Shown: positions 17,124 to 26,153, counted from the stretch's first letter. The stretch is 64,000 bases of DNA from Mucilaginibacter myungsuensis (GCF_015222005.1 NZ_JADFFL010000002.1:496001-560000); one strand, 5' to 3'. Notes: generated from the sequence alone by a model not told the origin. Made by a program: numbers and translations.

Positions 17124-18449
17124 TTAGTCGAACTTATATTTGGTGAACCACCTGTCGTTAAGCGTAAAGCTTAAGTGCAGGTTAAGATAGGTCTCGCGCA
17201 CCAATGCGTTAGCCAGTGTACCACGGCGACCAAGATCGGCAGCTATGTTCACTTTGTAATAAGCCGATCCGTTACGCGGGATAGGCAAACCAAAACCAAG
17301 GGTAGCACCATATTGGTTAATGGTCTGTCCGTTAACAGTGGCGTAAGTTTTCTCTGAGTGGAAACCAAAACGGTAATCTACCAATGCCCAGTAATTACGG
17401 ATAGAGTTACTGTTAGGGGTGATCTGGCCGCCAACGTTAAAGCCGGTAGTGTTATTCAACCCTTGGCTTACACCGTCAACGGTGAATTTAGACCAGTTGG
17501 CCATGTGGTAATCAGCACCTAATAGAAACTTACCATCGGCCTGGTACGATAGGCCAAAACGGTTGATGCTTGGCAGTTGGATCTTACCGTTCATCATCTG
17601 GTTATTCACCGTAGTATCCAATGCGCTGTTCTCGGCATCGTTAGTGTAGTCTTTAACGTAGTGGCTTACTACGTAGCTGCTATTGTTATTCAACTTGGTA
17701 GCTGCCGAACCCGAGTAACCCAGGATCAGTCGCCTGTCGTCGGCAAGATCTATGGTGTATTGCAAGCCGTAACCGTAGTTAACGCCGCCAATGCTCTTGC
17801 TGTTCTCCTGACGGGTGTTAAACGCGCCGAACAACTCAGGCAACTCGGTAGAGCTGTATTGCTTAAGATCGCCAAATATGTATGACACGTTGGCACCGAT
17901 AGCTAAATGCTTGAACATTTTTAAGCCGTAACCGATGTGTGCTTTAGAAAGACCGCCCTGCCCGCTGTAAATATTGTCTATACGGTTGGTATCGGCAGGC
18001 GAACCTGAACCGTAACCACGAGGAAGTGTTTGTGTATAACGGTAACCCAGCTCGCTGTAAGGCATCAGGCCAAAACTTAAGGCCGATGTTTTAGTTACCG
18101 GCACACCCAGCACTACGTGGTTAAGCCTGAAATTAGAGTTTTTTTGATCGGCAGATCCGGTTTTGCTTAGCGTAGTAAGGTTAGCATATAAACCTGCATC
18201 AATAACCGTTAAGCGGATAGCCGAGTATGAGGCCGGGTTAAGCGGGTTAACCGTATTATAACCGTTGATGTTATTGGTACCCACACCAATACCGCCCATG
18301 GCTATATTTTGCGGGAGCACCAGTGGCGACAAAGAACCTAAACCGTATCTTGAATAAGGCGAACTGGTAGTTGCTGTAGATTGCGCCACGGCCGATAAAG
18401 AGGCCAGCGACAATAAAGAAACAGTTAAAGCCTTGAAGTGTCTGATCAT
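17124..18449 (-). CDS. Putative outer membrane beta-barrel protein
   Basis: 441 residues with a signal peptide (LSLASLSAVAQS). The N-terminus SSPYSRYGLGSL, followed by NPASYSAI, is a hallmark of a Bacteroidota outer membrane family distantly like FadL-type transport barrels. Alternating hydrophobic strands continue to the end (YLNLHLSFTLNDRWFTKYKF). The substrate is unknown. Its ATG overlaps the coaX stop (TAATG), implying coupled translation, and lptC follows at 8 bp, which hints at an envelope role. Confidence 0.8.
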   Translation of the reverse strand: MIRHFKALTVSLLSLASLSAVAQSTATTSSPYSRYGLGSLSPLVLPQNIAMGGIGVGTNNINGYNTVNPLNPASYSAIRLTVIDAGLYANLTTLSKTGSADQKNSNFRLNHVVLGVPVTKTSALSFGLMPYSELGYRYTQTLPRGYGSGSPADTNRIDNIYSGQGGLSKAHIGYGLKMFKHLAIGANVSYIFGDLKQYSSTELPELFGAFNTRQENSKSIGGVNYGYGLQYTIDLADDRRLILGYSGSAATKLNNNSSYVVSHYVKDYTNDAENSALDTTVNNQMMNGKIQLPSINRFGLSYQADGKFLLGADYHMANWSKFTVDGVSQGLNNTTGFNVGGQITPNSNSIRNYWALVDYRFGFHSEKTYATVNGQTINQYGATLGFGLPIPRNGSAYYKVNIAADLGRRGTLANALVRETYLNLHLSFTLNDRWFTKYKFD

Positions 18450-19186
18450 TATGCTTGTATAGCTACGTTTAATCCTTTAAGAACCAAATACGGTTCGTTT
18501 TTAATTTGGGGGGCAAAGATGCTATTTTTTAAGAGGTTATCAAAAAAAACGGCATCACCGCCGGTCAATAGTATATTCAGGTCGGGCCTGCCTTCGCGGT
18601 AACTTTCTATAAAGCCCGTTAGTTCGTATTTAAGTCCGTTCTGTGCGCCCGAGCGGATGGCCGTTTCGGTGTTGTTGCCAAATAGGCTGTCAAAGCCGGC
18701 ATCAGGCTCTATTAACGGCAAGGCCGATGTATAATTGTGCATGGCCTTAAAACGCATTTTCAGCCCCGGTGATATGCTGCCGCCGTGGTAATTTCCATCC
18801 GCATCTACCATATCGTAAGTGATGCAGCTGCCGCCGTCTATCACCAAATTATCCTTACCCGGATACAGGTTGTGCGCGGCGGTAACGGCTACCAATCTGT
18901 CTATCCCTAAAGTTTGCGGGGTGCCATAGTGGTTTTTTATGCCGATAGCTATATCCCGGCTAAAATATTTGACGGGAAGTTTCTCGCTTAGTAATACTTC
19001 CCAATCGGCCTTTTCTTTTTTTACTGTTGATATGATGGCTTTAGTGACGCTGTAACCGGTGATCAACCTGTCAATTTCTGTCGGGTCGATGGTTTGATAT
19101 TGATCCACTTTCAACAAATAGTCGTAACCGTTAAATACGGCTACTTTGATCAGTGTGTTGCCAATATCAATAACCAGGTTGGCCAT
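18449..19186 (-). CDS. coaX: Type III pantothenate kinase
   Basis: Catalyses the first step of coenzyme A synthesis, phosphorylating pantothenate. 245 residues. Motifs are DIGNTLIKVAVF (phosphate-binding P-loop analogue), YGTPQTLGIDRLVA, LVIDGGSCITYDMV and GGSISPGLKMR, the four usual CoaX blocks, plus LTGGDA near the end. It abuts purQ, with the purQ stop codon ending next to the coaX start, and overlaps the next gene by one base. Confidence 0.95.
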   Translation of the reverse strand: MANLVIDIGNTLIKVAVFNGYDYLLKVDQYQTIDPTEIDRLITGYSVTKAIISTVKKEKADWEVLLSEKLPVKYFSRDIAIGIKNHYGTPQTLGIDRLVAVTAAHNLYPGKDNLVIDGGSCITYDMVDADGNYHGGSISPGLKMRFKAMHNYTSALPLIEPDAGFDSLFGNNTETAIRSGAQNGLKYELTGFIESYREGRPDLNILLTGGDAVFFDNLLKNSIFAPQIKNEPYLVLKGLNVAIQA

Positions 19187-19879
19187 TTACGCCCTTACCA
19201 GCGACAGTACCGATTCAAAGATCGCCAAACCATCCTGATTACCTACCAGGCTGTCCGAAGCACGCTCGGGGTGTGGCATCAAGCCAAATACGTTGCGGTT
19301 AGCGTTGGTAACACCGGCAATATTCTCTAAAGATCCGTTAGGGTTAGCATCGGTAGTGATGTTACCGAACTCGTCGCAATAGCGGAACATCACCTGGTCG
19401 TTATCGTTGATCGCTTTCAACACGTCGGCATCGGCAAAGTAGTTACCCTCGCCATGCGCGATAGGGATCTTCAGTGCCTGCTCAGGGTTCAGTTGTGCGG
19501 TCGGTAACGAGTTGGCAGTTTGCGGCTTCAGATAAATATTGCGGCAAATAAATTTACGGTTATTGTTATGTAACAAAGCGCCCGGTAACAGGCCGGCCTC
19601 GGTCAAGATCTGGAAACCATTGCAGATACCCATTACATAACCGCCTTTATCGGCAAACTTGATAACTTCTTGCATGATAGGCGAGAAACGGGCGATAGCG
19701 CCTGAGCGCAGGTAGTCGCCAAAAGAGAAACCGCCGGGTAATACTACAAAGTCCACACCTTGCAGATCATGGCTTTTGTGCCACAGTGGGACCACTTGCT
19801 GACCCATTATTTTTTCTAAAACATAAATAATGTCCGCGTCGCAATTGGACCCCGGGAAAGTAATTACGCCAAATTTCAT
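19187..19879 (-). CDS. purQ: Phosphoribosylformylglycinamidine synthase, glutaminase subunit
   Basis: Supplies ammonia from glutamine for the FGAM synthase step of purine biosynthesis. 230 residues. Class I amidotransferase signatures are [26 protein letters not shown], the nucleophile Cys in MGICNGFQ, and a C-terminal [10 protein letters not shown] that carries the His/Glu pair. The large subunit PurL is not nearby. First gene of the purQ-coaX-barrel-lptC string. The predicted promoter ends only about 5 nt from the ATG. Confidence 0.95.
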   Translation of the reverse strand: MKFGVITFPGSNCDADIIYVLEKIMGQQVVPLWHKSHDLQGVDFVVLPGGFSFGDYLRSGAIARFSPIMQEVIKFADKGGYVMGICNGFQILTEAGLLPGALLHNNNRKFICRNIYLKPQTANSLPTAQLNPEQALKIPIAHGEGNYFADADVLKAINDNDQVMFRYCDEFGNITTDANPNGSLENIAGVTNANRNVFGLMPHPERASDSLVGNQDGLAIFESVLSLVRA

Positions 19880-19883
19880 GGTA

Positions 19884-19912
19884 CAAAGCTAATATAACAC
19901 TCGGTACCTCAA
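19884..19912 (-). promoter_or_regulatory. Candidate promoter of purQ, nearly leaderless
   Basis: On the minus strand TAGCTTTG (19884-19891) matches TAnnTTTG, with TTG (19910-19912) 18 nt upstream. The -7 element ends four bases before the ATG, so the mRNA would begin at or very near the start codon. Confidence 0.45.
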
Positions 19913-19924
19913 CGAATATAAAAG

Positions 19925-20911
19925 TTAAAAAGTGTTAAACTGAAAGAAAATGATACCTGCTAACAGCAAAATAAACAGCGACTCGTAGAACCAGCGTTTA
20001 GCCGCGTACAGGAAATAATAGGCAAAAAAGATGGCCACAGGCACGGCACACAATAAAAAGTGATCCAGGTTGAATTTTACCTTGACGTAGAACGACAGAC
20101 CGCCGATCAAAAACATGATGAGGAACAGTTGGAACGATTTGCGTATCAGCACGTAGCTTTTAAAGAAATTGCCCCGTAACTGGACCAGACAAAGCAGCAG
20201 GATAACGGCTACCGGGACCAGCAGGGCGTATTGCAGGTAATGGATGCTTATCTTCTCGGGGAAAGGCGTGCCCAGCGGCAGCCAGATCTTGTAAAAGGTA
20301 TGTATACGGTCGGTCAGGTAATAGATCACCGCCAAAAAGAAGAATACGGTGAGGTAACCCAGAATAGATGCCGCCCAATCGCGCCAATCGAACGGGCGGA
20401 AGATGAGCAGTGCTGCCCAGATGACCACAAAGAAGTAAATGCAGGGCAAGTAGAACAAACTACTGAGCGCCACCAGCATGCCAAGATCGTAGGATATGGA
20501 GCGCACCTCGGTCCCTTTGTAAAAGGCCAGCAGTTTATACACGATCCAGATCACCAAGAAATTACAGATGAGCGGAGCGCTTAGCGTAAGGAACGGTGTG
20601 AACAATCCCGACACCACCACATACATCAACGCGGGTAAAAAGGACGGTTTACTTAACAGATTATAAAAATTGACCACGTAGTTAAGCAGGATGGCCTGAA
20701 TGAGTACCAGGATCCCGGCCACGGCCATATTTACCGGTAAAGATACCGCATGCTCGTACTTTAAAGGCACCAGTGAACGGGCAAAAGGCTCCAGCATTTT
20801 AAACTCCACATCGTCCGGGGTGTTGAACAGGTAGCAAATACGCAACACCACCAGCAACACGGCAAGCCAAATAATATTGACGGGGTTATAATTACGGAAA
20901 GCCTTGATCAT
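19925..20911 (-). CDS. Polytopic inner membrane protein (DUF6427-like)
   Basis: 328 residues with about nine or ten hydrophobic segments. Recognisable blocks are the N-terminal FRNYNPVNIIWLAVLLV, LSKPSFLPALMYVVVSGLF and IFRPFDWRDWAASILGY, which I associate with the DUF6427 membrane proteins of Bacteroidota. The function is unknown. Separated from purQ by 45 bp on the same strand, it may be the first gene of that unit, although purQ has its own promoter candidate. Confidence 0.7.
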   Translation of the reverse strand: MIKAFRNYNPVNIIWLAVLLVVLRICYLFNTPDDVEFKMLEPFARSLVPLKYEHAVSLPVNMAVAGILVLIQAILLNYVVNFYNLLSKPSFLPALMYVVVSGLFTPFLTLSAPLICNFLVIWIVYKLLAFYKGTEVRSISYDLGMLVALSSLFYLPCIYFFVVIWAALLIFRPFDWRDWAASILGYLTVFFFLAVIYYLTDRIHTFYKIWLPLGTPFPEKISIHYLQYALLVPVAVILLLCLVQLRGNFFKSYVLIRKSFQLFLIMFLIGGLSFYVKVKFNLDHFLLCAVPVAIFFAYYFLYAAKRWFYESLFILLLAGIIFFQFNTF

Positions 20912-21213
20912 TACGCCACAATATTACGCATCATTTTTGGAATGGTTGGGAGGGATGAAGGTTTTAAAGATATAGATGCAACAAGTGAGCTGGCACAGTG
21001 TTGAATTGGTTTAACGTCTCGCTTCCCCGCTGGAGCGGGGTCAGGGGTGTGTCCTCCGTTTGCAAAGTTGGCGAAAGGACACACCGCTTTGAATGGTTCT
21101 GCTACGATGTTCGCTCGGTGCTTCCCCGCTCAAGCGGGGAGACTTAGGTTTATCATTTCCATCCGCCAAATATTTTTCACACCTTAGGCTTTACCAAAAC
21201 CAAAATATCCCAC
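20912..21213. other. Intergenic region with a family B repeat
   Basis: Divergent promoter region of about 300 bp. The only recognisable content is the 128-bp repeat at 21016-21143. No gene or RNA is supported. Confidence 0.6.
21016..21143 (+). repeat. 128-bp dispersed repeat, family B copy 1
   Basis: It begins GTCTCGCTTCCCCGCT and ends AGCGGGGAGAC, so the ends are imperfect inverted repeats; GTCAGGGGTGTGT and GCGAAAGGAC lie inside. The reverse complement of 49721-49846 aligns over the full length, including TCAGGGGTGTGT, CGTTTGCA and GCGAAAGGACnCACC. No coding capacity. Confidence 0.8.
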
Positions 21214-22020
21214 ATGAACCTAAAAAGCCTACTGATCCCCGCGATAGCCTTGACCACCCAAATTGCCACAGCCCAAAAACTACCCTCGGTACAAAAAGAA
21301 AGCGTTTACGCTCCTGCCAATGTTAAGATCGATGGAAAACCCAACGAGTGGAACGGCAAATTCCAGGCTAAGAATGATGCGACCTTGCTCACCTACGTGA
21401 TGAGTAACGATGAAGAAAACCTTTACCTCACCCTGCAAGCCGATCATAAGATCCCGCTATACAAGATATTTTTTGATGGAATATCTTTGACTATCAAAAG
21501 CAACAAGAACACAAAATTGACTCCGCTTAAGCTCACGTACCCCTTGATCGTTAGGGCGGACCGAAAAAACATAGTGACCCCACTTTTGAATAAGCTGGCC
21601 AGTAATGATAGCGTAGCGACTGTGGTCAATACTGCATTGGGACAGTCGGCCAAAACAATTGCGTTGCGCGGTTTTAAAGATATAGCGGATCCCGACGTGT
21701 CTGTATATAACGACTTGGGGGTGAAAGCGGCTGCACAGGTTGACAATATCCGTCTGCTGACCATCGAATATTGTTTACCACTTAAATATATCAGGCATCT
21801 GTCAGACGAAAATTCCGGATTCGATTACGAGATCACGGTTATTGGTAATGAGTCACTGGTTGCAGCCCGCGCCGCTGAGGCTGCTAACGGCAACTCTGCT
21901 CCTGTGACTATTAGTAACAACGGAGGCATACGCGAGGTTGTTACCACGGGCGGACCAGGGCCTGAGTATGTTAACCCCACGTATCTTAGGACCACCTATA
22001 AACTGGCGAAGAAACCTTGA
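21214..22020 (+). CDS. Secreted CBM9-like domain protein, paralogue 1
   Basis: 268 residues with a signal peptide (ALTTQIATAQ). The core is KIDGKPNEWNGKFQAKNDA, then TYVMSNDEENLYLTLQA, the strand pattern of CBM9-like/DOMON-type beta-sandwich domains. A second conserved block is ADPDVSVYNDLGVKAAAQ and EYCLPLKYIRHLSDENSGFDYEI. It shares these blocks with the two minus-strand genes next door but lacks their glycine-rich linker. The ligand is unknown; CBM9-like domains often bind sugars or heme. Confidence 0.75.
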   Translation: MNLKSLLIPAIALTTQIATAQKLPSVQKESVYAPANVKIDGKPNEWNGKFQAKNDATLLTYVMSNDEENLYLTLQADHKIPLYKIFFDGISLTIKSNKNTKLTPLKLTYPLIVRADRKNIVTPLLNKLASNDSVATVVNTALGQSAKTIALRGFKDIADPDVSVYNDLGVKAAAQVDNIRLLTIEYCLPLKYIRHLSDENSGFDYEITVIGNESLVAARAAEAANGNSAPVTISNNGGIREVVTTGGPGPEYVNPTYLRTTYKLAKKP

Positions 22021-22102
22021 TACACTAAAAAGCCGCTGCCGGGATAACCCGAACAACGGCCGGTCGATGTGAACTGGTTTAAGCTTAAAATTAACTGATC
22101 TA

Positions 22103-22921
22103 TTATTTTTTGGCTAAGGTATAGGTGGCTTTCAGATCTGTAGGGCTAAATATATCGCCGCCGACCGGCGAGATGGTGACAGACATTGGTGCGCCACCAC
22201 CGCCGCCGCCCGAAAACGAAGCACCGCCACCGCCTATTGCAGAGCCGGCTACCACGACAGAGTTCTTCTCTAACTTAACGCCATTGACGATGATACTATA
22301 GTCGAATGTTGATGTGGCATCCATCAGGTGCTTAATGTATTTCAGTGGCACCTTATATTCAAAGGTCATGGTACGGGTAGCGTCCACCTCTACGGCAGCC
22401 TTCAGGCCAAGATCATTGTAAACAGATACATCAGGGTCGGTGATCTCGTCGATACCTTCAATGGCTATCTTTTTGGCCGATTTGCCGATCGCCTGGTTAA
22501 CAGCGATCATTACGCTATCTATGTTATTGTCCTTATCGCGCAGCGGGATCACAATGTCGCTGCGCTCGGTCACGGTTACCAGCGGGTAGGTGATACGCAC
22601 GGGTTTCGCATTTTTGTCGACCTTGTTTTTTACCAACAGACTGATGCCGCCATGAAAGATCTTGCCTAAAGCCGCCGTCCCCTCGGCCTGGATGGTAAGA
22701 TAAAGGTTCTCGTCATCGTTACTCATTACGTAGGTGAGTAGCGTGGCGCTGTTTTTTGCCTGATACTTGCCGGTCCACTCGGTCCCTCGTCCATCGATCT
22801 TGATCCCTACGGGCGCGTAGACAGATGCTTTTTGTACAGCAGGTAGTTTTTGTGCCGATGCATATAAATTACCTAATAAAAATATACTTACCAGGGCAAT
22901 TGGGGTTGTTCTCATTTTCAT
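22103..22921 (-). CDS. Secreted CBM9-like domain protein, paralogue 2
   Basis: 272 residues with a signal peptide ending NLYASAQ. It has the same architecture as its neighbours: KIDGRGTEWTGKYQAKNSA, YVMSNDDENLYLTIQA, DPDVSVYNDLGLKAAVE and FEYKVPLKYIKHLMDATSTF. Near the C-terminus is a Gly/Ser-rich run at about 222-240, then a terminal FSPTDLKATYTLAKK strand. It starts 31 bp after the gene at 22953-23762, so the two are probably one transcript. The function is unknown. Confidence 0.75.
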   Translation of the reverse strand: MKMRTTPIALVSIFLLGNLYASAQKLPAVQKASVYAPVGIKIDGRGTEWTGKYQAKNSATLLTYVMSNDDENLYLTIQAEGTAALGKIFHGGISLLVKNKVDKNAKPVRITYPLVTVTERSDIVIPLRDKDNNIDSVMIAVNQAIGKSAKKIAIEGIDEITDPDVSVYNDLGLKAAVEVDATRTMTFEYKVPLKYIKHLMDATSTFDYSIIVNGVKLEKNSVVVAGSAIGGGGASFSGGGGGGAPMSVTISPVGGDIFSPTDLKATYTLAKK

Positions 22922-22952
22922 GTTGATGAGGTTTAAATGGTGTATGGATATT

Positions 22953-23762
22953 TTACTTGCTTGCTAATTTGTAGGATGCCTTCAGGTCCGTCGGGCTGAA
23001 CATATCGCCGACCGGCGCACCGGCCAAAATGACCATGCCACCACCACCGCCACCTGTTGGCGAACCGGAACCGGTGATCGGCGCGCCGACAGACACTCCA
23101 GCTCTCTTCAACTCCCCACCGTTCACAATGATGCTGTAATCGAAGGCAGAACTTTCATCCATCAGGTGCTTGATAAACTTAAGCGGTAGTTTGTACTCGA
23201 AGGTCATAGTGCGGGTATTATCTGCCTGTGCCGCAGCTTTGATGCCCAGATCGTTGTACACAGAGATGTCCGGGTCAGCGACCTCAATAAGGCCGGCTAT
23301 GTTGATGGTTTTGGCCGCTTTGCCCAACAGGTCATTTGTGGCTGTTGCGGCCGCGTCGGCATTTTGGTCTTTATCTTTCAGGGGTGATATAATGCCAAGG
23401 CGCTCGTCCGTGGTTACCAGTGGATAGGTGATCTTAACAGGCGCGATCGCTTTATCTTTCTTGCTTTTCACCACCAGCGATATCCCGCCAAAAAAGATCT
23501 TGCCTATGGCCGGGGTTTGATCGGCCTGAATAGCCAGGTAAAGGTTCTCTTCATCATTGCTCATTACGTAGGTAAGCAGTGTGGCGCTGTTCTTTGCCTG
23601 GTACTTGCCGGTCCATTCGGTGGGTTTGCCGTCTATTTTAATATCGGCAGGCGCGTAAAAGGACACCTTTTGCTCTGACGGTAATTTTTGCGCAGATGCA
23701 GTAAGCGCTACTGCTAAAGTTGCCGCCGCTATCAACAATGTGGTTAATGTTTTAGGTTTCAT
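22953..23762 (-). CDS. Secreted CBM9-like domain protein, paralogue 3
   Basis: 269 residues with a signal peptide (LAVALTASAQ). The blocks KIDGKPTEWTGKYQAKNSA, YVMSNDEENLYLAIQA and DPDISVYNDLGIKAAAQ align closely with paralogue 2, including the Gly-rich stretch before MFSPTDLKASYKLASK. It leads the two-gene minus-strand unit. A perfect 43-bp inverted repeat lies 42 bp upstream of its ATG and may regulate it. Confidence 0.75.
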   Translation of the reverse strand: MKPKTLTTLLIAAATLAVALTASAQKLPSEQKVSFYAPADIKIDGKPTEWTGKYQAKNSATLLTYVMSNDEENLYLAIQADQTPAIGKIFFGGISLVVKSKKDKAIAPVKITYPLVTTDERLGIISPLKDKDQNADAAATATNDLLGKAAKTINIAGLIEVADPDISVYNDLGIKAAAQADNTRTMTFEYKLPLKFIKHLMDESSAFDYSIIVNGGELKRAGVSVGAPITGSGSPTGGGGGGMVILAGAPVGDMFSPTDLKASYKLASK

Positions 23763-23803
23763 TATCGTGGTGTTTCGTTATTTGATGTAAGGATAACGAA
23801 CGC

Positions 23804-23846
23804 AATCTACGATTATTTCGTAGAAATTACGAAATAATCGTAGATT
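23804..23846. promoter_or_regulatory. Perfect 19-bp inverted repeat upstream of the CBM9-like pair
   Basis: AATCTACGATTATTTCGTA, a 5-nt spacer GAAAT, then its exact reverse complement. It lies between the stop of the 23909-24397 gene and the start of paralogue 3. There is no T tract on either side, so a regulator-binding operator or an mRNA hairpin is more likely than a terminator. Confidence 0.7.
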
Positions 23847-23908
23847 GATATGTAACGATATTGTGGTGAGGCTTAGAAGTTTATTATTGAGGTCGTAGCA
23901 CTAACTAA

Positions 23909-24397
23909 CTAACTAATTGAAATGAAGTAAACTTTCCTGACTATCCATTTCCTTTTCTTCTTTTCTAATAAAATAATGTTTTCCCCATGGCCGGCACCTC
24001 TTCGGAATGTGTACACGCCACATACGGCCATTCTACTATTTTCTGAATAAATTACGGGTGAGAAGAGCACATCGCGAACATACCCGCCGGTCACATTAGA
24101 ATGCTTTTTTACAAACTCAGTATTGATCGGACCGGTCATTACCTTCGAAGTGTCAATACTTTTCAAGAATGCTGTCCAATCATCGTTCAAAGTATCCCGA
24201 ACATGTAATTCCATTCTAAGGGGATCTTGAAAATATGCTTGATTCAAAGTTCTTTTAGAAGAAAACTTAATAACGTTAAACTTCTTTCCATAGTAAGCCA
24301 TTACTGTTTCATAAACGCTAATGTTCTCATCTTGTGCCATTGAGGAGGCTGCGCATATTAGTAATATGACCATGAAAAGAAATTGTTTGATCGGCAT
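23909..24397 (-). CDS. Hypothetical secreted protein
   Basis: 162 residues with a signal peptide (VILLICAASSMAQ). I do not recognise the family. The mature part is mixed, with VYETVMAYYGKKFNVIKFS, an ELHVRDTLNDDWTAF segment, and a basic C-terminal strand EKKKRKWIVRKVYFISIS. One Cys (MAVCGVY) is present. It lies between the CBM9-like pair and the glycosyltransferase on the same strand, with gaps too large to claim an operon. Confidence 0.6.
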   Translation of the reverse strand: MPIKQFLFMVILLICAASSMAQDENISVYETVMAYYGKKFNVIKFSSKRTLNQAYFQDPLRMELHVRDTLNDDWTAFLKSIDTSKVMTGPINTEFVKKHSNVTGGYVRDVLFSPVIYSENSRMAVCGVYTFRRGAGHGENIILLEKKKRKWIVRKVYFISIS

Positions 24398-24474
24398 GTT
24401 GCTTTTTTATGTAGCCTGTGATTTCCAGGTTATAAATAATTTATTCCTTTGAACATTACCGACCTGTCAACTGA

Positions 24475-25458
24475 TCAACGCGCATACTTCTTCACCATCG
24501 CGTCAACGATCTGGGCCGTCTCATCGGGAAAGTTAACTTTGATATTGTTGGGGGCGGAGAGCCACTTATCCAACTCGGTACTAAAATGCTGGTCGATGGA
24601 ATGTACCACGGGCACGCCTAAGCGGGATGCAGAGAGCGCATTGCATTGTTGCTCGTACTGGCCACGCATAGGTATCATCATCACCTTTTTACCAAGGAAC
24701 AGCGCCTCGGCCGGGCCTTCAAAGCCGCCACCGGTAAGCAGTCCCTGCCCTGTAGCCAGGCTTTTATTAAAGCCCTCGTTATTAACAGGAATGATGTTGA
24801 CGTTACCATCGCGATAGGCAGACTTTGCCCGCTTACTAAACACGTTCCACTCTACGGCGGTCTTTTTTAGGTGCGATGCCAACAGCTTATCATCGTAAGC
24901 CGGCAGATAGACCGTGTAGTGATCCTTATTGTCGGTCTCCATGGCGCGGATCTCACTACGGATGACGGGGGTATGGATAAAATCATCGTACCGCTCAAAA
25001 TGGAAGCCGATATGATGCGTGGTAGGCGAGTAATGCTTAAAAATGAGTTCGGCAAAGCGGGAATGCCCTACCCTTGGGGTTTTAGGCGATACGAATGAGC
25101 ATTGGTGGCTCAGCGATACGCAGGGGATCTTCTTCAGCTTGCAGGCCCAGGCACTTACGGGTTCAAAATCGTTCACGATCAGGTCGTATTGCTCCAACGG
25201 GAGGCTTTTCATGTCCCTGATCAGCCGTGGCAAGTTCATTAACTTGACCGTAGCCCAGTTGTCGACCCCGCCTTTGTTGCCAAAAACAAAGCTAAAACCA
25301 TGAAAACGATATTTGAGTGGTTGCGATAGGCCCACCTCGGCCTCGGTGCCGCTGATGAGCAGGTCCAGATCGCCATACTGTTGCAGCAGAGGTACAACCT
25401 CGCGCGCACGGCTAATGTGGCCGTTGCCTGTTCCTTGTATGGCGAATAATATCTTCAT
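24475..25458 (-). CDS. Glycosyltransferase, GT-B fold, MJ1255/UGT-like
   Basis: 327 residues. The N-terminus KILFAIQGTGNGHISRA is the glycine-rich GT-B opening of the MJ1255/VC2487 group related to MurG (GT28). VNDFEPVSAWACK and SLSHQCSFVSPKTPR fill the first domain, and LLTGGGFEGPAEALFLGKKV is the nucleotide-sugar-binding loop of the second. It probably transfers a sugar to a lipid or surface glycan. A TATCTTTG -7 element at 25476-25483 precedes the gene. Confidence 0.82.
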   Translation of the reverse strand: MKILFAIQGTGNGHISRAREVVPLLQQYGDLDLLISGTEAEVGLSQPLKYRFHGFSFVFGNKGGVDNWATVKLMNLPRLIRDMKSLPLEQYDLIVNDFEPVSAWACKLKKIPCVSLSHQCSFVSPKTPRVGHSRFAELIFKHYSPTTHHIGFHFERYDDFIHTPVIRSEIRAMETDNKDHYTVYLPAYDDKLLASHLKKTAVEWNVFSKRAKSAYRDGNVNIIPVNNEGFNKSLATGQGLLTGGGFEGPAEALFLGKKVMMIPMRGQYEQQCNALSASRLGVPVVHSIDQHFSTELDKWLSAPNNIKVNFPDETAQIVDAMVKKYAR

Positions 25459-25517
25459 CAGGTGGTAGTACCCGACAAAGATATTATTTGCGATACAAAT
25501 TTGTCAGCATCAAAAAA

Positions 25518-26153
25518 TTAAAACAGATAGCCTACTGTAAGAGCAAAGCCGCTATTCTTTTCGCCGGTATTATAGGCTTCTTCGCTGGTGTGCTGGAAAT
25601 CGGTGATGTAATGCAGTTTTATGCCCAGATCTTGGTTAAACTTATAACCTGCCCCTAAGTTGGCACCTACTATTACTTTACGGGCACCTTCGCTGCTGGT
25701 GCTGGTGTTAGTGGCCGTTTGGCTGCCCATAGACAATGTCGCCGTTGACTTTTGGGACATAAAAAATGCCGCCTGCGGTCCTACGAATAATGAGATGGCC
25801 GGATTTACCTTAAAATCGACCAGTAATGGTACATCGATGTAGTTTACACGGGTATCGCCCTTAATGGTCACACCGTTAATAACTGTGTTGATGTTACCGC
25901 CTTTTTGCGAATACAATACCGCTGGCACAAAGGCGATCTTATTAGCTACGGGAATTTCGGCAAAGATACCGCCCTGAAAACCCGGACGGTAGTCGTAGTT
26001 AATAGTTAGTCCGCCAGCGGTAGCTGACCCCATTGTGGTTAAATTTAACCCGGCTGTAAGACCAACGCGTGCTTTTGAGGCTTGTGCAAAGGTTTGGTTG
26101 CCCGCTACAGTAGCTACACAAGCTACCACGAGCGAAAAGAAAAGTTTTTTCAT
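25518..26153 (-). CDS. Porin-family outer membrane beta-barrel protein
   Basis: 211 residues with a signal peptide (VACVATVAGNQTFAQA). Eight-strand barrel pattern of the PorT/OMP_b-brl_2 family: ARVGLTAGLNLTTMG, YRPGFQGGIFAEIP, FVPAVLYSQKGG, NYIDVPLLVDFKVN and a terminal SGFALTVGYLF with aromatic end. The specific role is unknown. It stands alone, upstream of the glycosyltransferase on the same strand with a 59-bp gap. Confidence 0.82.
   Translation of the reverse strand: MKKLFFSLVVACVATVAGNQTFAQASKARVGLTAGLNLTTMGSATAGGLTINYDYRPGFQGGIFAEIPVANKIAFVPAVLYSQKGGNINTVINGVTIKGDTRVNYIDVPLLVDFKVNPAISLFVGPQAAFFMSQKSTATLSMGSQTATNTSTSSEGARKVIVGANLGAGYKFNQDLGIKLHYITDFQHTSEEAYNTGEKNSGFALTVGYLF

Noticed and set aside
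23901..23914. CTAACTAACTAACT microsatellite at the end of the orphan secreted protein gene
   Set aside because: Only about three and a half units, located at the stop codon; too short to argue for phase variation.
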